The notes below the pieces were generated by a model. That model worked only from the letters and a program-made list of their open reading frames with translations, was not told the origin of the DNA and searched no databases. The position numbers and the translations under genes were made by a program. A stretch of DNA of 59,244 nucleotides from Desertimonas flava (GTDB lineage: Bacteria; Actinomycetota; Acidimicrobiia; Acidimicrobiales; Ilumatobacteraceae). The first letter of the stretch is position 1. Each line of letters starts with the position of its first letter. Shown one piece after another: positions 6,824-17,210 of the stretch. The stretch is from NCBI RefSeq assembly GCF_003426815.1, contig NZ_QKYK01000035.1:1-59244 (forward strand), read 5' to 3'.

Positions 6824-8155
6824 TCAGTCGCCGGCAACCGGCGCGACGGTACTCGCCGCCCGCACGGCCGCGCGTCGTTCTGCGCCGGCGACGTCGCACC
6901 ATTTGGCCAGCCAGAGCGCCCACGCCGCGCCGCCGAGCAGGACCCACCTCGCACCGATGGCGTCGATCAGCGGGCCGAAGGCGAGGTTGCCGAGCGGCAC
7001 CGTGCCCCCGAACGCCATGAACCAGAGGGCGAACACGCGGCCGCGCTCGTTGTCGGCGAGGCTGCTCTGCATCACCGTGTTCATCGACGTCGTGGTGCCG
7101 AAGTAGGCGAAGCCGAGGGGGAAGGCGGTGAGGAACGCCCCGATCGGTTCGCGCACGAGGGCGAAGACGGCGAGGCACACGCCGAACGCGCCGAAGCCGA
7201 CACGGATCAGCGTGCGCTTGTCGTGCCGGGTGAAGACCGTGCCGATGGCCAGGGCGCCGAGACACGCCCCGAGGCCCCACACGGCGTAGAGCCACTGGTA
7301 CAGCGGGCTGTCCTCGTCGATGCCGAAGTTGCCGTCGGCGACGGCCGGGAACAGCCCGATGTACACCAACGAGACGAACGAGAAGCTCGTGAGGGCGAGG
7401 AGGATCATGTTGACCGCGGGGTTCGCCCGGGCCAGCCGGTGCCCGGCGGTGAGCTGGCGCCAGCCGCGCTCGGGCGTCACCAGGATGGGTGGCGGGAGCT
7501 CGGTGCGGAGCAGCGCGGCGATCACGAACAGGTACGTGGCGGCGTTCACCGCGAACACCTCGGCCGTCGTGACGCCCACCTGTGTGAGCAGGGCCACGAG
7601 GATCGGCCCGATGACCCGGGAGCCGTTGAGTGCCGCCGAGTTCATGGCCACCGAGCCGGCGAGATCCTCGCGGCGCACGAGCAGCGGGAGCATCGCCCCC
7701 CACGCCGGGGCGTTGAGGGCGTTGCCGATGCCGACGCCGAGGGCGACGAGGATGAGCGACCAGACCGGGGCCTCGATGGCGGCGAGCGGCACCAGGGCGG
7801 CCGAGAAGACGAGCTGGACGACCTGCATCAACACCAGCCAGCGGCGGCGGTCGAAGCGGTCGGCGATCACTCCCGCCGGGATCGACAGGAGCAGCAGCGG
7901 GCCGAGTTGGGCGAAGACGAGCAGTCCGACCACGGCCGCCTTGCCCGTCCGTTCGTAGATGTACGCCGGCAGGGCGACGTTCTGCATCCACGTCCCGACG
8001 GTCGACGCGAACGACGCCCTCCACATGCGACGGAACGTCGGATACGACAGCGCGGCCCGGGCACTTCCCGTGGGGTGGTCGTGCCGATGGTCGTGGACGG
8101 GCGCGAACACACCGGGGCGATCCCAGCCGTCGTCCCGTGCTGCACTCGCGACCAC
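6824..8155 (-). CDS. MFS transporter (EntS/DHA3-like exporter)
   Basis: 443 residues with about 10-12 hydrophobic segments and MFS features: 'FRRMWRASFASTVGTWMQNV' before TM1, 'GVIADRFDRRRWL' as the cytoplasmic A-type loop between TM2 and TM3, and 'NALNAPAWGAMLPLLV' in the region typical of the MFS_3 (enterobactin exporter S-like) group. The substrate is unknown. The first 35 residues are His-rich ('HDHRHDH') and cytoplasmic. It follows the ABC exporter genes by 42 nt on the same strand, so it may belong to the same TetR-controlled efflux unit. Start is the GTG at 8155; a shorter start is possible. Confidence 0.9.
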   Translation of the reverse strand: MVASAARDDGWDRPGVFAPVHDHRHDHPTGSARAALSYPTFRRMWRASFASTVGTWMQNVALPAYIYERTGKAAVVGLLVFAQLGPLLLLSIPAGVIADRFDRRRWLVLMQVVQLVFSAALVPLAAIEAPVWSLILVALGVGIGNALNAPAWGAMLPLLVRREDLAGSVAMNSAALNGSRVIGPILVALLTQVGVTTAEVFAVNAATYLFVIAALLRTELPPPILVTPERGWRQLTAGHRLARANPAVNMILLALTSFSFVSLVYIGLFPAVADGNFGIDEDSPLYQWLYAVWGLGACLGALAIGTVFTRHDKRTLIRVGFGAFGVCLAVFALVREPIGAFLTAFPLGFAYFGTTTSMNTVMQSSLADNERGRVFALWFMAFGGTVPLGNLAFGPLIDAIGARWVLLGGAAWALWLAKWCDVAGAERRAAVRAASTVAPVAGD

Positions 8156-8197
8156 GGCAGATGGTGCACGACGCGACCAGGGGGCGTCGAATCGAAA

Positions 8198-10186
8198 TCA
8201 GTCGGCGGCGACGAGCCCGGAGCTCTCGTCCACGGCGGGGCCGGTGAACTGGGCGTTGTACAGGCGGGCGTAGGCGCCGCCGGCGGCGAGCAGGCTGTCG
8301 TGGTCGCCCTGCTCGACGATGCTGCCGTTCTCCATCACGAGGATCGTGTCGGCGTTGCGGATCGTCGACAGGCGGTGGGCGATGACGAAGCTCGTCCGAT
8401 CGGTCCGCAGGGCGTTCATCGCGTGCTGCACCAGCACCTCCGTGCGGGTGTCCACCGAGCTGGTCGCTTCGTCGAGGATCAGGATCGCCGGGTCGGAGAG
8501 GAACGCTCGGGCGATCGTGACGAGCTGGCGCTCGCCGGCGCTGAGATTGCTGCCCTGGTCGTCGATGATCGTGTCGTAGCCCTCGGGGAGGGAGTGGACG
8601 AAGCGATCGACGTAGCTGATGCGGGCGGCCTCGAGGATGTCGGCCTCGGTGGCGTCGGCGTTGCCGTAGGCGATGTTGTCGCGGATCGAGCCGCCGAACA
8701 GCCAGGCGTCCTGCAGCACCATGCCGATCTCACTGCGAACGTCGTCCCGGGTCATCGACGCGATGTCGACGCCGTCGAGCGTGATCCGTCCGGCGTCGAG
8801 CTCGTAGAAGCGCATGATGAGGTTGACCAGCGTGGTCTTGCCGGCGCCGGTCGGCCCGACGATCGCCACGGTCTGTCCCGGTTCGGCGACGAGCGAGAGG
8901 TCGTCGATCAGGGGACGCTCCGGGACGTAGCTGAACGACACGTGGTCGAACTCGACGCGCCCCTCGACGGCCTCGATGCGGGCGGGCGGGTCGGCGTCGG
9001 CCCGCTCCTCGGGGGCGTCGAGCAGCTCGAAGACCCGCTCGGCAGATGCCACGCCCGACTGCAGCACGTTCATCATCGACGCCACCTGTGTCAGCGGCTG
9101 GGTGAACTGACGGGAGTACTGCACGAACGCCTGGACGTCACCGAGGGACATCGACCCCGACGCGACCTTGAGCCCGCCGACCACGGCGACGGCGATGTAG
9201 TTGAGGTTCCCGATGAACATCGTGACCGGCATGATCACCGCCGAGATGAACTGGGCGCGGAAGCTCGCCTCGAACATCAAGGCGTTCTCCTCGTCGAAGC
9301 GGGCGTCCACCTCCTTCTGGCGGCCGAACACCTTCACCAGCGAGTGCCCGCTGAAGCCCTCCTCGATCTGACCGTTGAGCTTGCCGGTGTGGGCCCACTG
9401 CGCCATGTACTGCGGCTGCGACCGCTTGGCGATCGCCCGCGTCGACAGGATCACCGTGGGCACGGCGACGACGGCGATCAGGGCGAGCTGCCACGAGATC
9501 ACGAACATCATCGTCAGCACGCCGATCAGCGTGAGCAGCGACGTGAGCACCTGGCTCAGGGTCTGCTGCATCGTCTGCTGGATGTTGTCGATGTCGTTGG
9601 TGGCCCGGCTGAGGATCTCGCCACGCTGCTGGCGATCGCTGTAGCTCAGAGGGAGACGGTGCATCTTGTCCTCGACGTCGCGCCGCAGCGACTGCACGGC
9701 GCGGTTGACGTATCGGTTGAGCAGGCGCCCCTGCAGGCCGGCGAACAGCGACGCCACGACGTAGAGGCCGAGGGCGACGAGCAGCACGTTGCGCAGATCG
9801 GTGAAGTCGATGCCCCGGCCGGGGACGACGTCCATCCCGCGAACGACGTCGGCCAGGCGGCCGTCGCCGCGCGCCTCCATCGCCGCCACCGCCTGGTCCT
9901 TCGTCTGACCGGGGTCGAGCCGGCCGCCGATCAGGCCGCGGAAGATGATGTCGGTGGCCCGGCCGAGGATCTTCGGGCCGACGACCGACATCGCCACGCT
10001 CGACGCGCAGAGCAGCAGCACGGCGGTGATGCCGAAGCGGTCCGACCGCAGACGTCTCCCGAGGCGCTTGAGCGACCCGGTGAAGTTGAGCGCTTTTTCG
10101 GTGGGCGCGCCCATGCCCATCATCGGTCCCCGACGTGGGATGTCGCGCGCCGCGTCGGGCAAGCGTGCGGCTGATCTCCCGCTCAT
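8198..10186 (-). CDS. ABC exporter, ATP-binding/permease half (canonical-site partner)
   Basis: 662 residues: an N-terminal six-helix transmembrane domain, then a nucleotide-binding domain with Walker A 'GPTGAGKTTLVN', signature 'LSAGERQLVTIARAFL', Walker B 'ILILDEATSSVD' with the catalytic Glu, and H-loop 'IAHRLSTIR'. It is the type IV (MsbA/TM288-like) half-exporter fold. The sequence between TM1 and TM2 (about residues 75-130) is a long charged insertion. Its ATG overlaps the stop of the preceding half-transporter (ATGA), so the two are translated in a coupled way and very likely form a heterodimer. Exported compound unknown; drugs or lipids are typical for this family. Confidence 0.93.
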   Translation of the reverse strand: MSGRSAARLPDAARDIPRRGPMMGMGAPTEKALNFTGSLKRLGRRLRSDRFGITAVLLLCASSVAMSVVGPKILGRATDIIFRGLIGGRLDPGQTKDQAVAAMEARGDGRLADVVRGMDVVPGRGIDFTDLRNVLLVALGLYVVASLFAGLQGRLLNRYVNRAVQSLRRDVEDKMHRLPLSYSDRQQRGEILSRATNDIDNIQQTMQQTLSQVLTSLLTLIGVLTMMFVISWQLALIAVVAVPTVILSTRAIAKRSQPQYMAQWAHTGKLNGQIEEGFSGHSLVKVFGRQKEVDARFDEENALMFEASFRAQFISAVIMPVTMFIGNLNYIAVAVVGGLKVASGSMSLGDVQAFVQYSRQFTQPLTQVASMMNVLQSGVASAERVFELLDAPEERADADPPARIEAVEGRVEFDHVSFSYVPERPLIDDLSLVAEPGQTVAIVGPTGAGKTTLVNLIMRFYELDAGRITLDGVDIASMTRDDVRSEIGMVLQDAWLFGGSIRDNIAYGNADATEADILEAARISYVDRFVHSLPEGYDTIIDDQGSNLSAGERQLVTIARAFLSDPAILILDEATSSVDTRTEVLVQHAMNALRTDRTSFVIAHRLSTIRNADTILVMENGSIVEQGDHDSLLAAGGAYARLYNAQFTGPAVDESSGLVAAD

Positions 10187-11913
10187 GCCGCTTCCTCAGA
10201 CTGTTGCGAGTCGACGATCTCGACGTAGGTGGGGCAGGTCTCGAGGAGCTCGGCGTGCCGCCCCTTACCGATGACGACTCCGTCTTCGATGACGACGATC
10301 TCGTCGGCATCGATCACCGTCGACACGCGCTGGGCGACGATGATGACCGCAGCGTCGCGGGTCCGCGGCCGCAAGGCGGCCCGGAGCCGGGCGTCGGTAC
10401 CGAGGTCGAGCGCCGAGAAGGCGTCGTCGAACAGGTAGATCTCCGGCTTGCGTATCAACGCCCTCGCGATCGCCATGCGTTGGCGTTGACCGCCGGACAG
10501 ATTGGTGCCGCCCTGCGAGATCCGCGCCTCGAGCCCGTCCGGGTTGGCGCGCACGAAGTCGGCGGCCTGGGCCACCGTGAGGGCGTCCCACATCTCCTCG
10601 TCCGTGGCGTCGGGCTTGCCGTAGCGCAGGTTCGACGCGATCGTCCCCGAGAACAGGTATGGCGCCTGGGGCACGAGACCGATGCGGCCCCACAGGAGGT
10701 CGGGGTCGAGGTCGCGGACGTCGACGCCGTCGACGAGGAGCGCGCCGCCGGTCACGTCGAACAGGCGGGGGATGAGGTTGATCAGGGTCGTCTTGCCAGC
10801 GCCCGTGCTGCCGATGATCGCCGTCGTACGGCCCGGTGCCGCGCGGAACGAGACCCCGCGCAGCACCGGCGCCGAGGCGCCGGGGTAGTGGAACGAAACG
10901 TCGCGGAGCTCGACCGTGCCGTGCTCGGTCACGTCGGTCACCGGTGTGGCCGGCGGTCTGACGGACGTCGACGTGTCGAGCACTTCGCGGATGCGCTCGG
11001 CACAGACGGCCGCACGGGGCGCCATCACGGCGACGAAGGTGGCCATCATCACCGACATGAGGATCTGCATCAGATAGGTGATGAACGCCGACAGCGACCC
11101 GACCTGGAGCGATCCGTCGTTGACCAGATGGCCGCCGAACCAGATCACGCCGACGCTGGAGACGTTGAAGATCAGCATCACCGTCGGGAAGAGCACGGCC
11201 TGCCAACGCCCGACGGCGAGCGAGACGTCGGTCAACTGGTCGTTGGCGGTGGCGAAGCGCGCCCGCTCGCTGCGCTCGCGCACGAACGCCCGCACGACGC
11301 GGATGCCCGAGATCTGCTCCCGCAGCACGCGGTTGATCTCGTCGGTGCGTTCCTGCACCTTGCGGAACCCGGGGATCATCCGGCTGACGATGAATGCGAT
11401 GCTGAGCAACAGGGCGGGGATGCTCACGAGCAGCACCCACGACAACGCGAAGCCCTCGCGCATCGCCATGACGATGCCGCCGAGCGCCATGATCGGTGCC
11501 TGCACGAGGAGCGTGCACGTCATCACGATCAGCAGCTGGACCTGCTGCACGTCGTTGGTGGTGCGGGTGATCAGCGAGGGGGCGCCGAACTGGTTGACCT
11601 CGCGAGCCGAGAACGAGCCGACGTGGTGGAAGATCTTGGCGCGAAGGTCCCGCCCGGCCGCCATCGCCACCTTGGCCCCGAAGTAGCCCGCCGAGATGGT
11701 GCCGGCGATCTGCACGATCGTCAGCAGCAGCATGCGGCCGCCGGTGGCGACGATGTAGCCGGTGTCTCCCGTGGCCACGCCCTTGTCGATGATGTCGGCG
11801 TTGAGGCTGGGCAGCATCAGCGCGGCGATGGTGCCGATCGCCTGCAGCACGAGCAGGGCGACCACCTGGCGGCGGTAGGGGCCGATGGAGTCGCGGATGA
11901 GCGAGACGAGCAT
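10183..11913 (-). CDS. ABC exporter, ATP-binding/permease half (degenerate-site partner)
   Basis: 576 residues. Six transmembrane segments from 'LLVLQAIGTIAALMLPSLNA', then a nucleotide-binding domain with Walker A 'GSTGAGKTTLINLI', canonical signature 'LSGGQRQRMAIARAL' and Walker B 'IYLFDDAFSALD'. The residue after the Walker B Asp is Asp instead of the catalytic Glu, the mark of the degenerate ATP site in heterodimeric exporters such as TM287/288, BmrCD and LmrCD. This supports pairing with the next gene. The frame remains open upstream, but the ATG at 11913 overlaps the tetR stop (TGATG) and starts the first membrane helix, so it is chosen. First transporter gene of the tetR operon. Confidence 0.93.
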   Translation of the reverse strand: MLVSLIRDSIGPYRRQVVALLVLQAIGTIAALMLPSLNADIIDKGVATGDTGYIVATGGRMLLLTIVQIAGTISAGYFGAKVAMAAGRDLRAKIFHHVGSFSAREVNQFGAPSLITRTTNDVQQVQLLIVMTCTLLVQAPIMALGGIVMAMREGFALSWVLLVSIPALLLSIAFIVSRMIPGFRKVQERTDEINRVLREQISGIRVVRAFVRERSERARFATANDQLTDVSLAVGRWQAVLFPTVMLIFNVSSVGVIWFGGHLVNDGSLQVGSLSAFITYLMQILMSVMMATFVAVMAPRAAVCAERIREVLDTSTSVRPPATPVTDVTEHGTVELRDVSFHYPGASAPVLRGVSFRAAPGRTTAIIGSTGAGKTTLINLIPRLFDVTGGALLVDGVDVRDLDPDLLWGRIGLVPQAPYLFSGTIASNLRYGKPDATDEEMWDALTVAQAADFVRANPDGLEARISQGGTNLSGGQRQRMAIARALIRKPEIYLFDDAFSALDLGTDARLRAALRPRTRDAAVIIVAQRVSTVIDADEIVVIEDGVVIGKGRHAELLETCPTYVEIVDSQQSEEAA

Positions 11914-12569
11914 CAGCGGTCTGCTCCTTGGGAGAGAGCGGTCGAGTGAGGAGCCGTCGCCGGTACGCCGGCGATGCCGTGCAGGACGAGCTCGACGATC
12001 CGGGAGGTCGGCAGCGGGTGGCCGCCAGACATGAGTGGATGGGTGGCGCCGAGCGTCGTCACCCGGAGCCAGCGGGCGAGCTCGACGGCGTCGGTGCCCG
12101 CGGGCAAGCCGCCGGGCTCGGCGGCGAGGTGGGCGGCGATGGCGAGATCGAGCCGGTCGCTGTCGCCAGGAGCGGGGCGCCGGGGTCCGCGCCCTCGACG
12201 ATCCGGGGCCGGCTGGCCGGCGTGGCGGAGGGCGAACATCACCTTGAACACGGCCTCGAACCGGTCTCGCAACAGGCCGATGATGACGGCGACACGTTCG
12301 TCGATGGTGGGCGCCGGGGCCATCGACTCGACGCGGTCGACGAACGGGGTCATGTCGAGCACGTGGTCGATCGCCGCGTCGATGAGGCTGTCCTTGTCGG
12401 CGAACGCCCGGAAGATCGTGCCCTCGGCCACGCCGGCGGCCTCGGCGATCTGGCGCGACGTGACGTCGCGCCCGTGGATGCCGAGGAGCGGCACGACGGC
12501 TCGGATGAGGGCGGCACGCCGCTCGTCGGGCGGGAGGGGAGCGGCACGCGATCGTCGCTTCGGGGTCAC
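11913..12569 (-). CDS. TetR-family transcriptional regulator
   Basis: About 218 residues. The N-terminal helix-turn-helix reads 'LIRAVVPLLGIHGRDVTSRQ' followed by 'IAEAAGVAEGTIFRAFADKD', a classic TetR DNA-binding domain; the C-terminal ligand domain is variable. A longer start at 12605 is possible, but the GTG at 12569 has TAGCCT ending 8 nt upstream and leaves the palindromic site at 12591-12608 in the promoter, so it is preferred. The stop overlaps the ATG of the first ABC gene. It most likely represses its own operon, which encodes a heterodimeric ABC exporter, an MFS exporter and a SnoaL-like protein; the inducer is unknown. Confidence 0.9.
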   Translation of the reverse strand: MTPKRRSRAAPLPPDERRAALIRAVVPLLGIHGRDVTSRQIAEAAGVAEGTIFRAFADKDSLIDAAIDHVLDMTPFVDRVESMAPAPTIDERVAVIIGLLRDRFEAVFKVMFALRHAGQPAPDRRGRGPRRPAPGDSDRLDLAIAAHLAAEPGGLPAGTDAVELARWLRVTTLGATHPLMSGGHPLPTSRIVELVLHGIAGVPATAPHSTALSQGADR

Positions 12570-12590
12570 GCCAGGCGAGGCTAGCGCGAC

Positions 12591-12608
12591 TGAGTGCGTG
12601 CTCACTCA
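12591..12608. promoter_or_regulatory. Candidate TetR operator
   Basis: TGAGTG-CGTGCT-CACTCA, a 6-bp inverted repeat with a 6-nt spacer, of the TGAGTGA(N)TCACTCA type often bound by actinobacterial TetR proteins. It sits about where the -35 box of the tetR promoter would be (inferred -10 TAGCCT at 12583-12578). Confidence 0.55.
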
Positions 12609-12609
12609 C

Positions 12610-12642
12610 TCTCCGAGATAGTGCCTGGCACTATCTCGGAGA
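12610..12642. repeat. 33-nt perfect palindrome (possible dispersed repeat or terminator)
   Basis: Arms 12610-12625 and 12627-12642 are perfect reverse complements around a single T (core GATAGTGCC-T-GGCACTATC). It lies between the alaX stop (12647) and the tetR operator. It could terminate alaX, but a 1-nt centre is unusual for a terminator and resembles REP-type palindromes. Confidence 0.6.
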
Positions 12643-12646
12643 CCGG

Positions 12647-13384
12647 TCAGCGATCGAGCTGGAAGCGCAGGCGGCGGTTGCGCTTGCCTTTGTTCTCCAC
12701 CTTGGTGATGCGGAACGTGCCGGACTGTCCGGTGTTCGAGAGGTGTGTACCGCCGCACGCCTGCCGGTCGATGCCCTCGATGTCGATGAGGCGGAGCCGG
12801 CCGTCGGGCGTGGGCGGCGGGGCGACGGAGAGGCTGCGCACGAGCCCGGCCGTGGTCGACGCCTCGGTGGCGTCGACGTACACGCTCGTCACGGCGAGCT
12901 GGCGGGCGATGACGGCGTTGACGTCGGCGTCGAGGCCGCGCAGCACGTCGTTGTCGACGTCGGACAGATCGAAGTCCATGCGGCCGGTGCCGTCGGCGTT
13001 GATCTGGGCGCCGGTGACCAGCGTGCCGGGAAAGCGCTCGAAGACGAAGGCGTTGAGGATGTGGGAGTCGGTGTGCAGCTGGGCGACGAGGGACCGGCGG
13101 TCGGCGTCGACCCGCACGACCACGGGTCCCGACAGCTCCACCTCGTCGGCCAGGAGGTGCCAGTGCCGGTCGCCGTCACCGCCGCCGTCGGCGTGCTCGA
13201 CCTCCACCCCGGTCACGGCGACGACACCACCGGCGTGCTCGATCCAGCCGGTGTCGCTGACCTGGCCGCCACCACCCGGGTGGAAGGCCGATCGGTCGAG
13301 CAGCACCCGGCCTGGCGCGGCGTCGACGACCACGGCGTCGTGCTCGTACAGGTCGGGCTGCTGGTGACACAGGTAGACGGCCAT
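12647..13384 (-). CDS. alaX: Alanyl-tRNA editing protein AlaX-like (trans-editing hydrolase)
   Basis: 245 residues with the AlaRS editing domain fold: 'FHPGGGGQVSDTG' near residue 34, the zinc-ligand motif 'HTDSHILNAF' (HxxxH) near 104, and 'DRQACGGTHLSNTG' near 208 supplying the Cys and His ligands. Stand-alone AlaX proteins hydrolyse Ser- or Gly-mischarged tRNA-Ala in the cytoplasm. All four metal ligands are present. The N-terminal domain 'LYEHDAVVVDAAPGR' makes it a medium-length AlaX. TACCGT ends 7 nt before the ATG, so it probably has its own leaderless promoter, though it lies only 42 nt after purD/M on the same strand. Confidence 0.92.
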   Translation of the reverse strand: MAVYLCHQQPDLYEHDAVVVDAAPGRVLLDRSAFHPGGGGQVSDTGWIEHAGGVVAVTGVEVEHADGGGDGDRHWHLLADEVELSGPVVVRVDADRRSLVAQLHTDSHILNAFVFERFPGTLVTGAQINADGTGRMDFDLSDVDNDVLRGLDADVNAVIARQLAVTSVYVDATEASTTAGLVRSLSVAPPPTPDGRLRLIDIEGIDRQACGGTHLSNTGQSGTFRITKVENKGKRNRRLRFQLDR

Positions 13385-13426
13385 GGTGCCGACGGTAGCG
13401 GCGCCCCGCCGTCAGATCGCCCGTCG

Positions 13427-15607
<2,181 letters not shown>

Positions 15608-15620
15608 CGCTCCACCTCAC

Positions 15621-15697
15621 AATCTGGGGCCAGATCGTGCCGTTCGGCGATCTGGGGCCCGATCGTGTCGATTTCCGTCACGATCCCGCCCCAGGTC
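15621..15697. repeat. Short palindromic repeat element, copy A (intergenic)
   Basis: Two direct copies of a motif of the form TCTGGGGCC(A/C)GATCGTG (15621-15640 and 15649-15669) are followed by a third copy in inverted orientation (15680-15697). The first 49 nt match copy B at 18936 in 35 of 49 ungapped positions. It fills most of the gap between purF and purD/M. Confidence 0.65.
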
Positions 15698-15737
15698 GGG
15701 GTGGGTGCCGCGGGGGCATGGCCGGCAGCGGTCGGGG

Positions 15738-17210
15738 TCACGCCAGGACCCCTTCGAACGCCAGCTTCGCCTGGGCATCGGCGACGGCGATGGGGTAGTC
15801 CCCGGTGAAGCAGGCGTTGCAGTAGCCCGACGTGGCGGGATCCTCGTAGCCGATCGCCTGCATCATCCCCTCGAGCGACAGGAACGCCAGGCTGTCGGCG
15901 CCGATGTGCTCGCGGATCTCGTCGACGTCGAGCCGGGCCGACATCAGGTCGCCGTCATGGCCCATGTCGACACCGAAGTGGCAGGCGTGGACGATCGGCG
16001 GGCACGTGATGCGCACGTGCACCTCGGTGGCGCCGGCGTCGCGGACGAGCTTCACCAGCGGACCCGCCGTCGTCCCCCGGACGAGCGAATCGTCGAGCAT
16101 GATCACCCGGCGCCCGGCGAGGTTCTGGGCGAGTGCGTTGTACTTGAGGGCCACGCCGCGCTCACGGATCTCCTGGCTGGGCTCGATGAACGTCCGGCCG
16201 ATGTAGCGGTTCTTGATCAGCCCGTCGTTGAACGGCACGCCGCTCGCTCTGGAGTACCCGATGGCGGCGGGGATCGACGAGTCCGGCACTGGGATGACGA
16301 CGTCGGCCTCGACGCCCGACTCGTCGGCCAGCTTGACGCCGAGGCGCTCGCGCACGGCGTGGACGTTGCGCCCGTCCCACTCGGAGTCGGGGCGGGAGAA
16401 GTAGACGAACTCGAACGTGCAGCGAGCCTGCTTGGCAGCCGGGGTGAGCGCTTGGCGGCGGCGCAGTTCCGCGCCCTGGAGGGTGACGATCTCGCCCGGC
16501 GCCACCTCCGACACCTCGACGCAGCCGAGTGTCTCGAGGGCACAGGTCTCGCTGGCGACGGCGTGCCCTCCGCTCGGCAGGCGCCCCACGGACAGGGGAC
16601 GGAACCCCCACGGGTCGCGGACGGCGAGCACCCGGTCGCCGGTGACGAGCACCAGGGAGAAGGCGCCCTTCCAGGCCGGCAGCGTCCGCTCGATGCGGTC
16701 CTCCCAGGTCTGCCCGCCGGCCGCGGCGAGCATCAACGTCATCACCTCGGAGTCGCTGGTCGCCGTGAGGCCGAAGCCCCGTGACAGCAGCTCGTCGCGG
16801 AGGCTCGACGTGTTGACGATGTTGCCGTTGTGGGCGAGCGCCAGGGGGCCGTGCATCGTCTCGACGACGAACGGCTGGATGTTGCGGTCGTTGCTGCCGC
16901 CGGTCGTGGAGTACCGGGTGTGGCCGATGGCGTGGTAGCCGACGAGCGGCGCCAGCGCCTCCCGCGTGAACACGTTCGAGACCAATCCGGGCTGCTTGTG
17001 GATGCGCACCCGCTGGCCGTCGCTGACGGCCAGGCCGGCGGCCTCCTGCCCGCGGTGCTGGAGGGCGAAGAGCCCGAAGAAGGCCAACTGGGCGACGCCG
17101 TCGCCGTGCGGCGTGGAGATGCCGAGGATCCCGCACTCCTCCTTCGGGGAGTCGTCGGACGGCGACCCCCCGGCAGGGCCGTGGGCGGCGGTCACATCGA
17201 GTCGCTTCAT
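15738..17210 (-). CDS. purF: Amidophosphoribosyltransferase
   Basis: 490 residues. PurF makes phosphoribosylamine from PRPP and glutamine, the first committed step of purine synthesis. After an N-terminal extension of about 25 residues, 'EECGILGI' holds the Ntn-type nucleophile Cys exposed by propeptide removal; 'LFALQHRGQEAAGLAV', 'GHTRYSTTG' and 'PLALAHNGNIVN' are the glutaminase domain. The PRPP-binding loop of the synthase domain is 'RVIMLDDSLVRGTT'. Four Cys in the C-terminal part ('CPPIVHACHFG', 'GYCNACFTGD') with an earlier Cys fit the [4Fe-4S] cluster of B. subtilis-type enzymes. The ATG overlaps the purC stop (ATGA), so the two are translationally coupled. The frame continues upstream only as antisense of purC. 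Confidence 0.97.
   Translation of the reverse strand: MKRLDVTAAHGPAGGSPSDDSPKEECGILGISTPHGDGVAQLAFFGLFALQHRGQEAAGLAVSDGQRVRIHKQPGLVSNVFTREALAPLVGYHAIGHTRYSTTGGSNDRNIQPFVVETMHGPLALAHNGNIVNTSSLRDELLSRGFGLTATSDSEVMTLMLAAAGGQTWEDRIERTLPAWKGAFSLVLVTGDRVLAVRDPWGFRPLSVGRLPSGGHAVASETCALETLGCVEVSEVAPGEIVTLQGAELRRRQALTPAAKQARCTFEFVYFSRPDSEWDGRNVHAVRERLGVKLADESGVEADVVIPVPDSSIPAAIGYSRASGVPFNDGLIKNRYIGRTFIEPSQEIRERGVALKYNALAQNLAGRRVIMLDDSLVRGTTAGPLVKLVRDAGATEVHVRITCPPIVHACHFGVDMGHDGDLMSARLDVDEIREHIGADSLAFLSLEGMMQAIGYEDPATSGYCNACFTGDYPIAVADAQAKLAFEGVLA

Noticed and set aside
7223..10174. 983-codon plus-strand open frame
   Set aside because: It is the antisense of the MFS and ABC exporter genes; its translation is an Arg/Asp/His-rich string without domains, as expected for the mirror frame of GC-rich genes.
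12569..12605. Longer TetR start at GTG 12605
   Set aside because: It would place the probable operator inside the coding sequence, while the GTG at 12569 has a -10-like box 8 nt upstream.
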